Below, one piece after another: positions 31,068 to 40,569 of a DNA stretch of 64,000 nt (position 1 is its first letter; each line of letters starts with the position of its first letter). The notes beneath the pieces were generated by a model. That model had not been told where the DNA came from, made no database searches, and saw only the letters and a list, made by a program, of their open reading frames with translations. Made by a program: the position numbers and the translations under genes. The stretch covers positions 186,001-250,000 of the forward strand of contig NZ_JAIFZS010000001.1 of the NCBI RefSeq assembly GCF_019710635.1. Direction: 5' to 3'. The DNA is from Mycolicibacterium xanthum. Its GTDB lineage: Bacteria > Actinomycetota > Actinomycetes > Mycobacteriales > Mycobacteriaceae.

Positions 31068-31452
31068 ACATCGGCGGGGTCGCGACCCTGGATGCAGCCG
31101 GCACTGTCCGCCACGGCCAACCGATATGGCCGACTGCACCGAATAGTGTTCCGCGGCAAACGAGTTCGTGTGGACGCCGCCGTTTGACCGGCTCGCTGAC
31201 GTTCCCGCTCGCTGTCGCCCTCGGGATGCAGCGTTCCCTGCGGTAGCCGGGCCGACCAGGTTTCGCTCCCGCGACCGGGTACCTGAATCGGCGCGCTTGC
31301 TTCCTGATCGCCGCATCGGTGATGCTGCCGAGGCAGTCGCGAAAAACGTCCCGACGTGCGGGAGTCGGCTCCGGCGGAGGAACTCCAGGTCCGCGTCGGC
31401 GGACGCCGACATCCGTTCTCGGGCAGCGGGATCGAGGGAGTGCCCGGGGGCG
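31068..31452. other. 385-nt intergenic region, no gene recognised
   Basis: This stretch lies between the converging leuB and MFS genes. It has a 12-bp palindrome GGGTCGCGACCC (31077-31088). Open frames across it run on into leuB antisense and show no family features. Base composition is slightly less GC-rich than neighbouring genes around 31130-31330. I see no tRNA, riboswitch or clear terminator. Confidence 0.5.
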
Positions 31453-32691
31453 TCAGTCGCGTCCGGCGGCGGGCACCGGCACGGCGGGGATCGCCAGCAG
31501 CGGAAACGCCGCGCACACCGCGAACGTGATCGGATAGCCGGCGATCCCGATCAGCGCCCCGAACAGGGGCGGCGCGATCCCTGCGGTCAGTAGCTGACTG
31601 GTGTTCTGGGTGCCGAGCGCCCGCCCGCTCCAGAACGGCCCGGCGGTCTCGGCGATTGCGGTGAACGCCAATCCGTTGTCGGACACGGTGATCACGGATG
31701 CGGCGATGATCACCGGCACGCTCAACGGCGAATGCAGCCAGTCGGTGAGTGCGAGCAGGGCCATCGACGCCGCCGCCGCCAGCGCGATTGTGCGGATGGG
31801 CCGAAGCCGGGCCGCCAGGGTGTCGCCACAGCGCCGCAGGACGGCATCCGACCACCGGCCCGCGCCGATCCGGCCGCCGGCGCCCAGGACCTGGGCCGCC
31901 ATCACCAACGCACCGGCCGAACCCGGCGACCAGCCGCGATCGCTGATGAGCCACACCAGCGTGAACGTCCACACCAGGACCTGGGGGACGACCAGAAGCA
32001 CCGAGGCGGCGTGGATGCGCCACAGCACCGGGGACCCGCGGTACGGATTGGCCAGGTGGGCGTCCTCGGCCTCTGCGCGTGGCGGCCGCGGCGGGTCGAT
32101 CACCGCGAGCACGCACACCAGTGCGGCCGCAGCGCAGACGACGCCGGGGAAGGTCAGCGCCACCGACACCCCGTGGGATTCCGCCAGGCGCGGGATGACC
32201 AGGGCGCCGAGGCCGACACCGAGTGGCTGCGCGGTCTGGCGGATCCCCATGACCAGCCCGCGCCGCTCGGCGTCGAACCAGCCCACGACCAGGCGGCCGC
32301 TTGCGCTGTTGCTGCTGGCCGCGGCCATGCCTCCCAGGAACAGGAACAACCCGACGACGATCAGCGACGGTGCCACCGCCGCGGCGAATGCGGCGGCAGC
32401 GGTGAGGGCCGATCCCAGGGTGAGCACCATCCGCTCGCCGAAGCGGTCGACGGCGTAACCCCACGCGATCAACGTGAGCACCATGCCGAGGCTCGGCAGC
32501 GACGACATCAGGGCGGCCCCGGCCAGATCCAGGCCGCGCTCGTCGTGCAACTTAGGTATGAGGAAGGCCACACCGTTGATGAACACGTTGGCGCACAGCG
32601 TGGCCAGCAGGGCAACGAACAGCATCGACCAGCGTCGCAGCGAGCTGATCACCGGACTGGACACCCGGCCATGCTCCCACAGCGATCCCAC
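31453..32691 (-). CDS. Major facilitator superfamily transporter
   Basis: A 412-residue, 12-helix permease. Typical MFS features are the motif-A-like loop GYAVDRFGERMVL after helix 2, a second motif-A-like GRIGAGRWSDAVLRR in the C-terminal half, and the GMAAASSNSASGRLVVGWF stretch. The substrate is not evident. The GTG at 32691 abuts a TATTCTGA/TCAGAATA inverted repeat, and a GTG ten codons further in is an alternative. The divergent FAH gene and a motif shared with the leuC/IclR region suggest joint control. Corresponds to Rv2994. Confidence 0.88.
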   Translation of the reverse strand: MGSLWEHGRVSSPVISSLRRWSMLFVALLATLCANVFINGVAFLIPKLHDERGLDLAGAALMSSLPSLGMVLTLIAWGYAVDRFGERMVLTLGSALTAAAAFAAAVAPSLIVVGLFLFLGGMAAASSNSASGRLVVGWFDAERRGLVMGIRQTAQPLGVGLGALVIPRLAESHGVSVALTFPGVVCAAAALVCVLAVIDPPRPPRAEAEDAHLANPYRGSPVLWRIHAASVLLVVPQVLVWTFTLVWLISDRGWSPGSAGALVMAAQVLGAGGRIGAGRWSDAVLRRCGDTLAARLRPIRTIALAAAASMALLALTDWLHSPLSVPVIIAASVITVSDNGLAFTAIAETAGPFWSGRALGTQNTSQLLTAGIAPPLFGALIGIAGYPITFAVCAAFPLLAIPAVPVPAAGRD

Positions 32692-32705
32692 TATTCTGAA
32701 CAGTT

Positions 32706-32722
32706 ATCTCAGAATATGAGAT
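32706..32722. promoter_or_regulatory. Candidate operator between the MFS and FAH genes
   Basis: ATCTCAGAATATGAGAT is a palindrome (ATCTCA/TGAGAT around a 5-nt centre). It matches 14 of 17 positions of a site between the IclR regulator and leuC at 38285-38301. It overlaps a second inverted repeat, TATTCTGA (32692-32699) with TCAGAATA (32709-32716). Both lie just upstream of the MFS start. Confidence 0.5.
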
Positions 32723-32781
32723 CCACGGTGTTCGCTCGCCGTCCCGGTGGGGGCGGACCGGCCGGGCACTAGGCTGAGCGC

Positions 32782-33570
32782 ATGCGCCTCGGTCGAATCG
32801 CCAGCCCCGACGGTGTGGCCTTCGTGGCCATCGAGGGACCGCCCGACGATCTGAACGCCGCCGTCGCCAGGGAGATCGCCGAGCACCCGTTCGGAACGCC
32901 CACCTTCACCGGCCGCCAGTGGCCGCTGGCCGACGTACGCCTGCTGGCGCCGATCCTGGCCAGCAAGGTGGTGTGCATGGGCAAGAACTACGCCGCACAC
33001 ATCGAGGAGATGGGCGGCGGCACCTTCGAGGATCCGATCATCTTCCTCAAGCCCAACACGTCGATCATCGGGCCGAACACCCCGATACAGCTGCCCGCCG
33101 ACGCGCACCCGGTGCATTTCGAGGGGGAGTTGGCCGCGGTCATCGGTCGCCCGTGCAAGGACGTGCCGGCGGCCCGCGCCGCCGAGAACATCCTCGGCTA
33201 CACGATCGCCAACGACGTGTCCGCCCGCGATCAGCAGGCCAAGGACGGCCAGTGGATGCGGGCCAAGGGGCACGACACGTTCTGTCCCGTCGGTCCGTGG
33301 ATCGTCACCGACGTCGATCCCGCCGACCTCGAGCTGCGCACCGAGGTCAACGGTGTGCTCAAGCAGCACAGCCGGACCTCGCTGATGCTGCACGACATCG
33401 GCGCCATCATCGAGTGGATCTCGGCGGTGATGACCTTGTTGCCCGGTGATCTGATCCTGACCGGCACCCCGGAGGGGGTCGGCCCGATCGAGGACGGCGA
33501 TACCGTGGCCATCACCATCGAGGGAATCGGCACTCTCACCAATCCCGTTGTGCGCAAAGAAAAGCCGTGA
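32782..33570 (+). CDS. Fumarylacetoacetate hydrolase family protein
   Basis: A 262-residue FAH-fold enzyme: KVVCMGKNYAAHIEEMGG, FLKPNTSIIGP, the metal-binding HFEGELAAVIG glutamates, NDVSARDQQ and GDLILTGTPEGVGPI. The family hydrolyses C-C bonds in fumarylpyruvate, acylpyruvates or HHDD; the exact substrate cannot be told. The ATG at 32782 is 6 nt after TAGGCT (32770-32775). It lies 25 nt upstream of gltX, and the two are probably cotranscribed. Corresponds to Rv2993c. Confidence 0.88.
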   Translation: MRLGRIASPDGVAFVAIEGPPDDLNAAVAREIAEHPFGTPTFTGRQWPLADVRLLAPILASKVVCMGKNYAAHIEEMGGGTFEDPIIFLKPNTSIIGPNTPIQLPADAHPVHFEGELAAVIGRPCKDVPAARAAENILGYTIANDVSARDQQAKDGQWMRAKGHDTFCPVGPWIVTDVDPADLELRTEVNGVLKQHSRTSLMLHDIGAIIEWISAVMTLLPGDLILTGTPEGVGPIEDGDTVAITIEGIGTLTNPVVRKEKP

Positions 33571-33595
33571 CTTTCACGGTGGTGAGGAGCGCTAG

Positions 33596-35083
33596 ATGAC
33601 CGTCCGAGTCAGGTTCTGTCCCTCGCCGACGGGCACCCCGCACGTCGGCCTGATCCGCACCGCCCTGTTCAACTGGGCCTATGCGAGGCACACCGGCGGA
33701 AAGTTCGTCTTCCGCATCGAGGACACCGATGCCGCCCGGGACAGCGAGGACAGCTATCTGGCGCTGCTCGATGCGCTGCGCTGGTTGGGGCTCGATTGGG
33801 ACGAGGGGCCCGAGGTGGGTGGTCCCTACGCCCCCTACCGGCAGTCGCAGCGCGGCGAGATCTATCGCGACGTGATCGGGCGCCTGCTCGCCGCCGGGGA
33901 GGCCTACGAAGCGTTCTCGACCGCCGAGGAGGTCGAGGCCAGACATCTGGCGGCGGGACGCAACCCCAAACTCGGCTACGACAACCATGATCGCGGTCTC
34001 ACCGACGAGCAGCGTGCCGCGTTTCGCGCCGAGGGGCGTTCGCCGGTGGTGCGGTTGCGGATGCCCGACACCGACCTGACGTGGCAGGACCTGGTGCGTG
34101 GCGAGACGACCTTCCCCGCCGGCTCGGTGCCCGATTTCACGCTGACCCGGGGCACCGGAGAACCCTTGTACACGTTGGTCAATCCGGTCGACGACGCGCT
34201 GATGAAGATCACCCACGTACTCCGCGGCGAGGATCTGCTGCCGTCCACGCCGCGTCAGCTGGCGCTGTACGCCGCGCTGATCAGGATCGGCGTGACCGAT
34301 ATGACCCCACAGTTCGCGCACCTGCCGCCGGTGCTCGGCGACGGCAACAAGAAGCTGTCCAAGCGCGACCCGCAATCCAACCTGTTCCTGCACCGCGATC
34401 GCGGGTCCGTCCCGGAGGGTCTGCTGAATTACCTTGCTCTGCTGGGCTGGTCGATCGCCGACGACCGGGACGTGTTCAGCCTGGACGAGATGGTCGCCGC
34501 GTTCGAGGTGGCCGACGTCAACTCCAACCCGGCGCGGTTCGATCAGAAGAAGGCCGACGCGCTCAACGCCGAACACATCCGGATGCTCGGCGAGGAGGAG
34601 TTCGCCGACCGGTTGGGTGCCTATCTGCATGCGCAGGGGCACCGGCTGGAGATGCCGTCGGCGGTGTTCGCCGAGGCCGCCCGGCTCGTCCAGACCCGCA
34701 TCGTGGTGCTCTCCGACGCGTGGGATCTGCTGAAGTTCCTCAGCGATGCCGAGTTCGCCCTCGACGAGAAGGCGGCGGCCAAGGAGCTGCGGCCGGACAC
34801 CGTGGTGGTCCTGAGCGCGGCCCTGGCCGCGCTGGAGGCAGTCGGGCAGTGGCGGTCCGCCGAGATCGAGGACGCGCTGCGGGCGGCGCTGATCGACGGA
34901 CTGGAGCTCAAGCCGCGTAAGGCGTTCGGCCCGGTCCGGGTCGCGGTGACCGGTTCTTCGATCAGCCCCCCGCTCTACGAGTCGCTCGAACTGCTCGGAC
35001 GCGAGCGCAGCCTGCAGCGGCTGCAGGCCGGCCGAGACCGGGCCGGCGCGGCGGCCTCCCCAGCCGCCTCGGCGGAGGCGTGA
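33596..35083 (+). CDS. gltX: Glutamyl-tRNA synthetase
   Basis: A 495-residue class I synthetase. The HIGH-type motif reads [11 protein letters not shown] near the N-terminus and the KMSKS-type motif is KKLSKRD at about residue 250. It should be non-discriminating, charging both tRNA-Glu and tRNA-Gln, since gatCAB is present to correct Glu-tRNA(Gln). Both of those tRNA genes follow directly. The ATG at 33596 has a GGTGAGGAG ribosome site. Corresponds to Rv2992c. Confidence 0.96.
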   Translation: MTVRVRFCPSPTGTPHVGLIRTALFNWAYARHTGGKFVFRIEDTDAARDSEDSYLALLDALRWLGLDWDEGPEVGGPYAPYRQSQRGEIYRDVIGRLLAAGEAYEAFSTAEEVEARHLAAGRNPKLGYDNHDRGLTDEQRAAFRAEGRSPVVRLRMPDTDLTWQDLVRGETTFPAGSVPDFTLTRGTGEPLYTLVNPVDDALMKITHVLRGEDLLPSTPRQLALYAALIRIGVTDMTPQFAHLPPVLGDGNKKLSKRDPQSNLFLHRDRGSVPEGLLNYLALLGWSIADDRDVFSLDEMVAAFEVADVNSNPARFDQKKADALNAEHIRMLGEEEFADRLGAYLHAQGHRLEMPSAVFAEAARLVQTRIVVLSDAWDLLKFLSDAEFALDEKAAAKELRPDTVVVLSAALAALEAVGQWRSAEIEDALRAALIDGLELKPRKAFGPVRVAVTGSSISPPLYESLELLGRERSLQRLQAGRDRAGAAASPAASAEA

Positions 35084-35201
35084 AAAACCACGCCGAAATC
35101 TTTGGTAGTCTGCTCGTCGGCCCGACAACAGGCGCCCCGCGTCCGCGATGCGGTGCACCGGGTCGAAAAACAGCTTGTGACCAGCGGTGACAGGCGGCCA
35201 A

Positions 35202-35273
35202 TGGGGTATGGTGTAATTGGCAACACAGCTGATTCTGGTTCAGCCATTCTAGGTTCGAGTCCTGGTACCCCAG
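35202..35273 (+). tRNA. tRNA-Gln(CTG)
   Basis: The acceptor stem TGGGGTA pairs with TACCCCA; the anticodon stem GCTGA/TCAGC encloses a 7-nt loop with anticodon CTG at 35235-35237, reading CAG. The T arm is GGTTCGAGTCC. Discriminator G is at 35273, and CCA is encoded at 35274-35276. Its charging depends on gltX plus gatCAB, all within this window. Confidence 0.95.
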
Positions 35274-35337
35274 CCAAAGCAACGGATTAGGTCCGCATTC
35301 TCACCTGAGCTATGCTGGCCCTCCGGAACAAGTTCTA

Positions 35338-35410
35338 GCCCCCGTCGTCTAGCGGCCTAGGACGCCGCCCTCTCACGGCGGTAGCGTGGGTTCGAATCCC
35401 ATCGGGGGTA
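35338..35410 (+). tRNA. tRNA-Glu(CTC)
   Basis: The acceptor stem GCCCCCG pairs with CGGGGGT (one G-T pair). The anticodon stem CCGCC/GGCGG carries loop CTCTCAC with anticodon CTC at 35372-35374, reading GAG. The T arm is GGGTTCGAATCCC, and CCA is encoded at 35411-35413. TATGCT at 35311-35316 could be its own -10 box. A terminator hairpin follows. Confidence 0.96.
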
Positions 35411-35440
35411 CCAGCACGGCAAGTCGTAGGACACCGGAAC

Positions 35441-35475
35441 GGCCCGAACTCTCACTGCAGGGTTCGGGCCCTTTT
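35441..35475 (+). terminator. Intrinsic terminator after tRNA-Glu
   Basis: Arms GGCCCGAAC (35441-35449) and GTTCGGGCC (35462-35470) pair perfectly around a 12-nt loop and are followed by CTTTT. It would end the gltX-tRNA transcription unit. A tandem repeat array begins at once downstream. Confidence 0.85.
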
Positions 35476-35570
35476 CTTTGGGATCCGCGCGTTCTCTGGG
35501 GACCCGCGCGTCGGTTTTTCTCTGGGGACCCACGCGTCGGTTTTTCTCTGGGAACCTGCGTGTCGGTGGT
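35475..35570. repeat. Degenerate 26-bp tandem repeats after tRNA-Glu terminator
   Basis: Units at 35493-35518, 35519-35544 and 35545-35570 share TCTCTGGGRACC, a GCGYGTCGGT part and a T-run; a shortened copy lies at 35475-35492. Units 1 and 2 differ at one position; unit 3 has diverged. Each of the first two ends in a GGTTTT run. The array begins at the T-run of the terminator. Confidence 0.75.
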
Positions 35571-35891
35571 CGCCGGCCGGGTTCGCCCGGCAGGCGTACG
35601 AGTTTGCCGGCGGCCACAGTCGAATTTGCTGACTCTTGCCGGCATCGGCGGTGAATCTGGTTACATGGGAGTCCGGTCGGGGAAGGCGAGGGCCGGCACT
35701 GTGTGGGTGAAGTTGCGAGCCCATTCGCGGCAGTGGGCGCACCGAATGTCGCCGACGGCGTCGACCTCGGCCCCGATCCGGGTCGGCGGCGACCCGTCCT
35801 ATCCTGATCTGTCTGGAGGGCGGGTCGGGTGTGCGATCCCGGCGCCCGGGGGCGGCGCCGCGTTGACACCGATGGAAGAGGGGTGGGGTAG
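35571..35891. other. 321-nt intergenic region, no gene recognised
   Basis: It lies between the repeat array and the PE-PPE-domain gene. On the minus strand a short open stretch of about 45 codons containing a CAHC pair ends at about 35665, but it has no start codon and no recognisable family. I see no other feature apart from the G-rich ribosome site of the next gene. Confidence 0.45.
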
Positions 35892-37517
35892 ATGAGCATC
35901 GTCGGCATGGCGGCCAAAGCGACGTCGGTCGGCTGCGCGCTGGCTCTCGTCGTGGCAGGCCCGACCGCGGCCGAAGCGGCGACACTGGTTCAGCAGCCGA
36001 CGACCAATGAGGTTCTCGCCGCCCTCATGGCGGGTGACGACCCCGCTCTGAGCGCCGCCGAGCCCAGCACCAGCAGCACGGGCTGGCTGACCGGCCCGCC
36101 GTTCAACGTGCCGGACGACCCGCCGGACGCCGCGCTGGTGGTCAACACCCCGGGCACCGACGACACGACCCTGTACAAGCGGATCGATCCGATGCGGGGC
36201 GACCTCAGGACCGTGAATGTCGTGTATCCGGAATCGCTCTGGCCGATCATCTCGGGAAAATCCGGTCACCTCCTACCGATCTTCGCCCCTACCTACGATC
36301 AGTCCGTCGCCATTGCCGTCGACCACAATCTCGAGACCATGGCAGGGCTCAAGGATGCTTCAGACAAGCCCTATGTCGTGTACACGGGTTACTCCCAGGG
36401 CGCCGATGCCCTCGGCGATGCGGCGGTCCAGGGCCTCGCCGACGGTTACCTCGACCCCGCCACCGACCAGATCGTTCTGGTGTCCGATCCGCGCGGTCCA
36501 TGGGGCGTGAAGCAGTTCGCCGCCGACCATCCGCTGGTGGGACTGGTGTTCTGCCTGGTCGGCGCAACACCCGACGGGGCACGTGATCCCGCCGACACCG
36601 GGGACGAACTGCAGGTGACCTCGGTGATCATCGACGGTGACCCGGTGGCCAATTTGCAGTGGGACGGGCGCCGGCCGATCTCCTCGCTGGTCGTCGACGC
36701 AGCCGGTTTCCTGATGATCCACGGGGCCCGCGGCCCGGAGAGTTACGCCACCCTGGACGAGATTCAGGATGTCGACACGCTCTACAGCGAGGACGGCAGG
36801 ACGACCTATCTGATCTATCACGCCGATCATCCGTTGACCCAACTCACCGAGTTCGTCTTGGGTGTCGTCGGCATTCACCTCAGCGATGACCAGGTGGACA
36901 AGCTCAACACGTTCAACGACTGGTTCTATCCGCTGCAGCAGCCCACCCCGGAGCGCGCCGCGCCGGTCGCCCCGGTGACGACGGCGCCGCCCCCATCGCC
37001 TCCCGCCGAGGAAGAAGCGTCGATCTCCCCGACATCGGCCGACGGGGTGGACGCCGCAACGTCACTCGTGAGTCCCGTGCGCGGTCGCGCATCGATCACA
37101 CCAGCGCCGGCGGACGCCGTGGAAACACCCGACCTGGATACGGTTCCCGGCCCGCAGGACGACCCGGCCACCGACGAGGAGATCGTCTCCGACGCAGGGT
37201 CGCCGACCCCCGAGGGCGCCGAGAGCACCGAGTCACTGGACGAGGGCGCCGAGAGCACCGAGTCACTGGACGAGGGCACCGAGTCGCCGGACGGGAGCAC
37301 CGAGTCGCTGGACGAGAGCACCGAGTCGCTGGACGGCGGGAACTTCTCGACCGATACCGACGCCGATTCGGTCGAGCACAGCGACGATGCGGATTCGGTG
37401 GGTGACAACGGGCACGAGTCGTCCGGCGCCACCGAGGACGCGAAGCGGGTCACCTCTCCCGCTCAGCAGCGCGCCGAGAAGGCCGCCCCGCCCGCCGCCG
37501 AGGCTGCCGCGGCCTGA
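35892..37517 (+). CDS. Secreted PE-PPE-domain serine hydrolase with acidic repeat tail
   Basis: A 541-residue protein. A signal peptide (about 1-29, cleavage after AAEA) precedes an alpha/beta-hydrolase PE-PPE domain (about 70-300) with the nucleophile elbow GYSQG and VVNTPGTDD and DPRGPWG segments. There is no PE or PPE N-terminal domain; a standard signal peptide replaces it. The last 200 or so residues are low-complexity and acidic, with two exact EGAESTESLD repeats (DNA 37212-37271) and shorter variants. Related proteins cleave esters, but the substrate is unknown. The ATG at 35892 has a GAGGGGTGGGG ribosome site. I do not recall it here in M. tuberculosis. Confidence 0.82.
   Translation: MSIVGMAAKATSVGCALALVVAGPTAAEAATLVQQPTTNEVLAALMAGDDPALSAAEPSTSSTGWLTGPPFNVPDDPPDAALVVNTPGTDDTTLYKRIDPMRGDLRTVNVVYPESLWPIISGKSGHLLPIFAPTYDQSVAIAVDHNLETMAGLKDASDKPYVVYTGYSQGADALGDAAVQGLADGYLDPATDQIVLVSDPRGPWGVKQFAADHPLVGLVFCLVGATPDGARDPADTGDELQVTSVIIDGDPVANLQWDGRRPISSLVVDAAGFLMIHGARGPESYATLDEIQDVDTLYSEDGRTTYLIYHADHPLTQLTEFVLGVVGIHLSDDQVDKLNTFNDWFYPLQQPTPERAAPVAPVTTAPPPSPPAEEEASISPTSADGVDAATSLVSPVRGRASITPAPADAVETPDLDTVPGPQDDPATDEEIVSDAGSPTPEGAESTESLDEGAESTESLDEGTESPDGSTESLDESTESLDGGNFSTDTDADSVEHSDDADSVGDNGHESSGATEDAKRVTSPAQQRAEKAAPPAAEAAAA
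37212..37334 (+). repeat. In-frame tandem repeats in the PE-PPE hydrolase tail
   Basis: Two identical 30-bp units (37212-37241, 37242-37271) are followed by three related 21-bp units. All keep the reading frame and encode Glu-Ser-Thr-Glu-Ser-Leu-Asp-type blocks. Exact identity of the first two suggests recent duplication. Confidence 0.85.
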
Positions 37518-37568
37518 ACTGCGGCGGGGCCTTCGTTCCGGGAAAGCGAGACAGGCGGGACGGCGGCG

Positions 37569-38270
37569 CTACAGCCGCCGGGCGAGCGCGTCGGCGGCGG
37601 CCACCAGGTCGGCCGCCCAGCGGGCGCCGGGACGGCGGCCCATCCTGTCGATCGGGCCCGACACCGAGATTGCGGCGATCACCGCGCCCCGTCCGTCTCG
37701 TACCGGAGCCGACACGCTGGCCACGCCCGGTTCCCGTTCGGCGGCGCTCTGCGCCCACCCCCGCTTGCGGACCTCGGCCAGCGTCCGATCGGTGAACTTC
37801 GCCGACGGCAGGACCGCCTGCTGGGTGGCGGCATCGGCGTAGGCCAGCAGCACCTTGGCGCCGGAACCCGCCGTCATCGGCAGCCGGGTGCCGACGGGCA
37901 CGGTATCGCGAAGGCCGGCAGGTGGTTCCAGGGCGGCGATGCAGATCCGGGAGTTGCCCTCCCGGCGGTAGATCTGCACGCTCTCGCCGGTCAGTTCACG
38001 CAACCGCGGCAACACCACCGCACCGGCCGACAGCAGGGGGTCCCTGACGTGGCGGGCCAGTTCCGCGGTGGCCGGACCGATGCGCCACAGGCCGTCGGCG
38101 TCGCGGGCCAGCAGGCGGTGCACCTCCAGCCCGACGGCGAGCCGGTGTGCGGTGGCCCGGGGCAGATCGGTGCGCTCGCACAGATCCGCCAGACCGCAGG
38201 GTGACTCGGCGACCGCGAGCAGCACACTCATGGCTTTGTCCAGCACGCCGATACCGCTATCCTGTCTCAC
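37569..38270 (-). CDS. IclR-family regulator of leucine genes (LtbR/NdgR type)
   Basis: A 233-residue regulator with an N-terminal winged helix ([29 protein letters not shown]) and a C-terminal effector domain ([42 protein letters not shown]). It is divergent from leuCD, the arrangement of LtbR in Corynebacterium and NdgR in Streptomyces, which control leucine synthesis, so that role is inferred with fair confidence. The GTG at 38270 is 38 nt from the leuC start. The shared space holds a candidate operator. Corresponds to Rv2989. Confidence 0.85.
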   Translation of the reverse strand: MRQDSGIGVLDKAMSVLLAVAESPCGLADLCERTDLPRATAHRLAVGLEVHRLLARDADGLWRIGPATAELARHVRDPLLSAGAVVLPRLRELTGESVQIYRREGNSRICIAALEPPAGLRDTVPVGTRLPMTAGSGAKVLLAYADAATQQAVLPSAKFTDRTLAEVRKRGWAQSAAEREPGVASVSAPVRDGRGAVIAAISVSGPIDRMGRRPGARWAADLVAAADALARRL

Positions 38271-38284
38271 GAGGAGATACTTTC

Positions 38285-38301
38285 GTCCCAGAATGTGAGA
38301 T
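38285..38301. promoter_or_regulatory. Candidate operator between IclR regulator and leuC
   Basis: GTCCCAGAATGTGAGAT ends 7 nt before the leuC ATG and matches 14 of 17 positions of the palindromic site at 32706-32722. A second GAGATA copy lies upstream at 38274-38279. The position over both divergent promoters suits autoregulation plus control of leuCD. Confidence 0.5.
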
Positions 38302-38308
38302 AGTCAAG

Positions 38309-39754
38309 ATGGCCAACGAGCACCGGCCCCGCACGCTCGCCGAGAAGGTGTGGAGCGATCACGTGGTCGTTCCCGGAACCGGCGAGGGGGCGGCGCGCGA
38401 ACCGGACCTGATCTACATCGATCTGCACCTCGTGCACGAGGTGACCAGTCCACAGGCATTCGACGGACTGCGGCTGGCCGGCCGGCCGGTGCGCAGGCCG
38501 GATCTCACGATCGCCACCGAGGACCACAACGTGCCGACGGTCGACATCGACAAGCCGATCGTCGATCCCGTCTCGCGCACCCAGGTGGAGACGCTGCGCC
38601 ACAACTGCGCGGAGTTCGGGATCCGGCTGCACCCGATGGGCGATGCCGAACAGGGCATCGTGCACATCATCGGTCCGCAGTTGGGACTGACCCAGCCCGG
38701 CATGACGGTGGTGTGCGGCGACAGCCACACCTCGACCCACGGCGCCTTCGGCGCGCTGGCGATGGGCATCGGCACCTCGGAGGTCGAGCACGTGCTGGCC
38801 ACCCAGACGCTTCCGCTGCAGCCGTTCAAGACGATGGCCGTCAACGTCGACGGACGGCTGCCGGCCGGCGTGAGCGCCAAGGACATCATCCTCGCGGTGA
38901 TCGCCAAGATCGGCACCGGCGGTGGGCAGGGCCATGTCATCGAGTACCGCGGCTCGGCCATCGAATCGCTGTCGATGGAAGGCCGGATGACGATCTGCAA
39001 CATGAGCATCGAAGCGGGCGCCCGGGCCGGGATGGTCGCCCCCGACGAGACGACCTTCGAGTTCCTGCGCGGCCGGCCGCACGCGCCGACGGGCGCCGAC
39101 TGGGATGCCGCGGTCGCGGCGTGGAGCGAGCTGCGCACCGACGAGGGGGCCGAGTTCGACACCGAGGTCTACATCGACGCGGCCACGTTGAGCCCCTTCG
39201 TGACCTGGGGGACCAACCCGGGCCAGGGGGTCCCGCTGTCGGGCGAGGTGCCCGACCCCGAGCTGATGCTGGACGACGCCGAGCGGCAGGCCGCGGAAAA
39301 GGCTTTGGCTTACATGGACCTTCGCGCCGGCACCGCCATGCGCGAGATCCCGGTCGACACCGTGTTCGTCGGTTCCTGCACCAACGGCCGGATCGAGGAC
39401 CTGCGGGTGGTCGCCGACGTCCTTCGGGGCCGCACGGTGGCCGACGGCGTGCGGATGCTGGTGGTCCCCGGTTCGATGCGGGTGCGCGCCCAGGCCGAAA
39501 GTGAGGGATTGGGCGAGATCTTCGTCGCCGCAGGCGCGGAGTGGCGGCAGGCCGGCTGCTCGATGTGCCTGGGAATGAACCCCGACCAGCTCGAGCCCGG
39601 GCAGCGCTGCGCGTCGACATCCAACCGCAACTTCGAGGGCAGGCAGGGCAAGGGCGGCCGCACCCACCTGGTCTCACCCGCCGTCGCCGCCGCGACCGCG
39701 GTCCGCGGCACCCTTTCCTCGCCGGCGGATCTTCCCGCCGCCCCCGCCCACTGA
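38309..39754 (+). CDS. leuC: 3-isopropylmalate dehydratase large subunit
   Basis: A 481-residue aconitase-family enzyme that isomerises 2-isopropylmalate with LeuD. The three [4Fe-4S] cysteines appear in [24 protein letters not shown] and GCSMCLGMN. Other landmarks are [12 protein letters not shown] and the [20 protein letters not shown] end. The ATG at 38309 is preferred since homology starts there; the open frame upstream belongs to the regulator's antisense. leuD follows after 21 nt. Corresponds to Rv2988c. Confidence 0.96.
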   Translation: MANEHRPRTLAEKVWSDHVVVPGTGEGAAREPDLIYIDLHLVHEVTSPQAFDGLRLAGRPVRRPDLTIATEDHNVPTVDIDKPIVDPVSRTQVETLRHNCAEFGIRLHPMGDAEQGIVHIIGPQLGLTQPGMTVVCGDSHTSTHGAFGALAMGIGTSEVEHVLATQTLPLQPFKTMAVNVDGRLPAGVSAKDIILAVIAKIGTGGGQGHVIEYRGSAIESLSMEGRMTICNMSIEAGARAGMVAPDETTFEFLRGRPHAPTGADWDAAVAAWSELRTDEGAEFDTEVYIDAATLSPFVTWGTNPGQGVPLSGEVPDPELMLDDAERQAAEKALAYMDLRAGTAMREIPVDTVFVGSCTNGRIEDLRVVADVLRGRTVADGVRMLVVPGSMRVRAQAESEGLGEIFVAAGAEWRQAGCSMCLGMNPDQLEPGQRCASTSNRNFEGRQGKGGRTHLVSPAVAAATAVRGTLSSPADLPAAPAH

Positions 39755-39775
39755 GAACCCGACAGGAGAATCTCG

Positions 39776-40369
39776 ATGGAAGCCTTCCACTCCCACACCG
39801 GCATCGGTGTGCCCCTGCGCCGCTCGAACGTCGACACCGACCAGATCATCCCTGCGGTGTATTTGAAGCGGGTCACCCGAACGGGATTCGAGGACGGTCT
39901 CTTCGCCGCGTGGCGCACCGACCCGTCCTTCGTGTTGAACCAGGCGCCCTTCGACCGCGGATCGGTATTGGTCGCCGGGCCCGACTTCGGCACCGGGTCC
40001 TCCCGCGAGCATGCCGTCTGGGCACTGATGGACTTCGGCTTCCGGGTGGTCATCTCGTCCCGGTTCGCCGACATCTTCCGCGGCAATGCCGGAAAGGCCG
40101 GTCTGTTGGCGGCCGAAGTCGCGCAGGACGATGTGGAATTGTTGTGGAAACTCATCGAGCAGCAGCCCGGGTTGGAAATTACTGTAAATCTTCAAGATCG
40201 AACCATCGCGGCGGGAACGGTCATGGTGCCGTTCAACATTGACGACTACACCGCATGGCGGTTGCTCGAAGGCCTCGACGATATCGGCCTTACGCTGCGG
40301 AAACTCGACGAAATCGAGGCTTACGAAGCCAGTCGGCCGAGCTACAAACCACGCACTCTGCCGGCCTGA
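39776..40369 (+). CDS. leuD: 3-isopropylmalate dehydratase small subunit
   Basis: A 197-residue swivel-domain subunit with [19 protein letters not shown], the substrate-specificity region [27 protein letters not shown] and [22 protein letters not shown]. It completes the active site of LeuC. It has an ACAGGAGA ribosome site and is surely cotranscribed with leuC. Corresponds to Rv2987c. Confidence 0.96.
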   Translation: MEAFHSHTGIGVPLRRSNVDTDQIIPAVYLKRVTRTGFEDGLFAAWRTDPSFVLNQAPFDRGSVLVAGPDFGTGSSREHAVWALMDFGFRVVISSRFADIFRGNAGKAGLLAAEVAQDDVELLWKLIEQQPGLEITVNLQDRTIAAGTVMVPFNIDDYTAWRLLEGLDDIGLTLRKLDEIEAYEASRPSYKPRTLPA

Positions 40370-40569
40370 GTGGCCCGGTTTCGGGGCGGATTCACCCCTT
40401 CGCGAACGCCATTTCCGGGGGCGCGGCAGGACAGCAAGGGCGGCAAGCGGATTGAAAAAGTTCGCTAGCACGGCCTGAAATTGCGCGTGGCTCTTGGAAA
40501 TCAGCGGGCAATGGGTTTACCGTGTGGTCTAGTCGGTCCAGGTAGGGCCACTGGCATCGGAGGTTTTGC

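Noticed and set aside
31089..31412. Possible small gene on the minus strand between leuB and the MFS gene
   Set aside because: The frame continues deep into leuB antisense without a stop near the gap and shows no recognisable motif or ribosome site.
35373..35645. 90-codon minus-strand frame covering tRNA-Glu end and repeat array
   Set aside because: It overlaps the tRNA and terminator, is very basic, and owes its length to the repeats.
35338..37517. Integrated prophage or genomic island at tRNA-Glu
   Set aside because: No integrase, no duplicated tRNA end and no phage genes are visible; only one non-syntenic gene is present.
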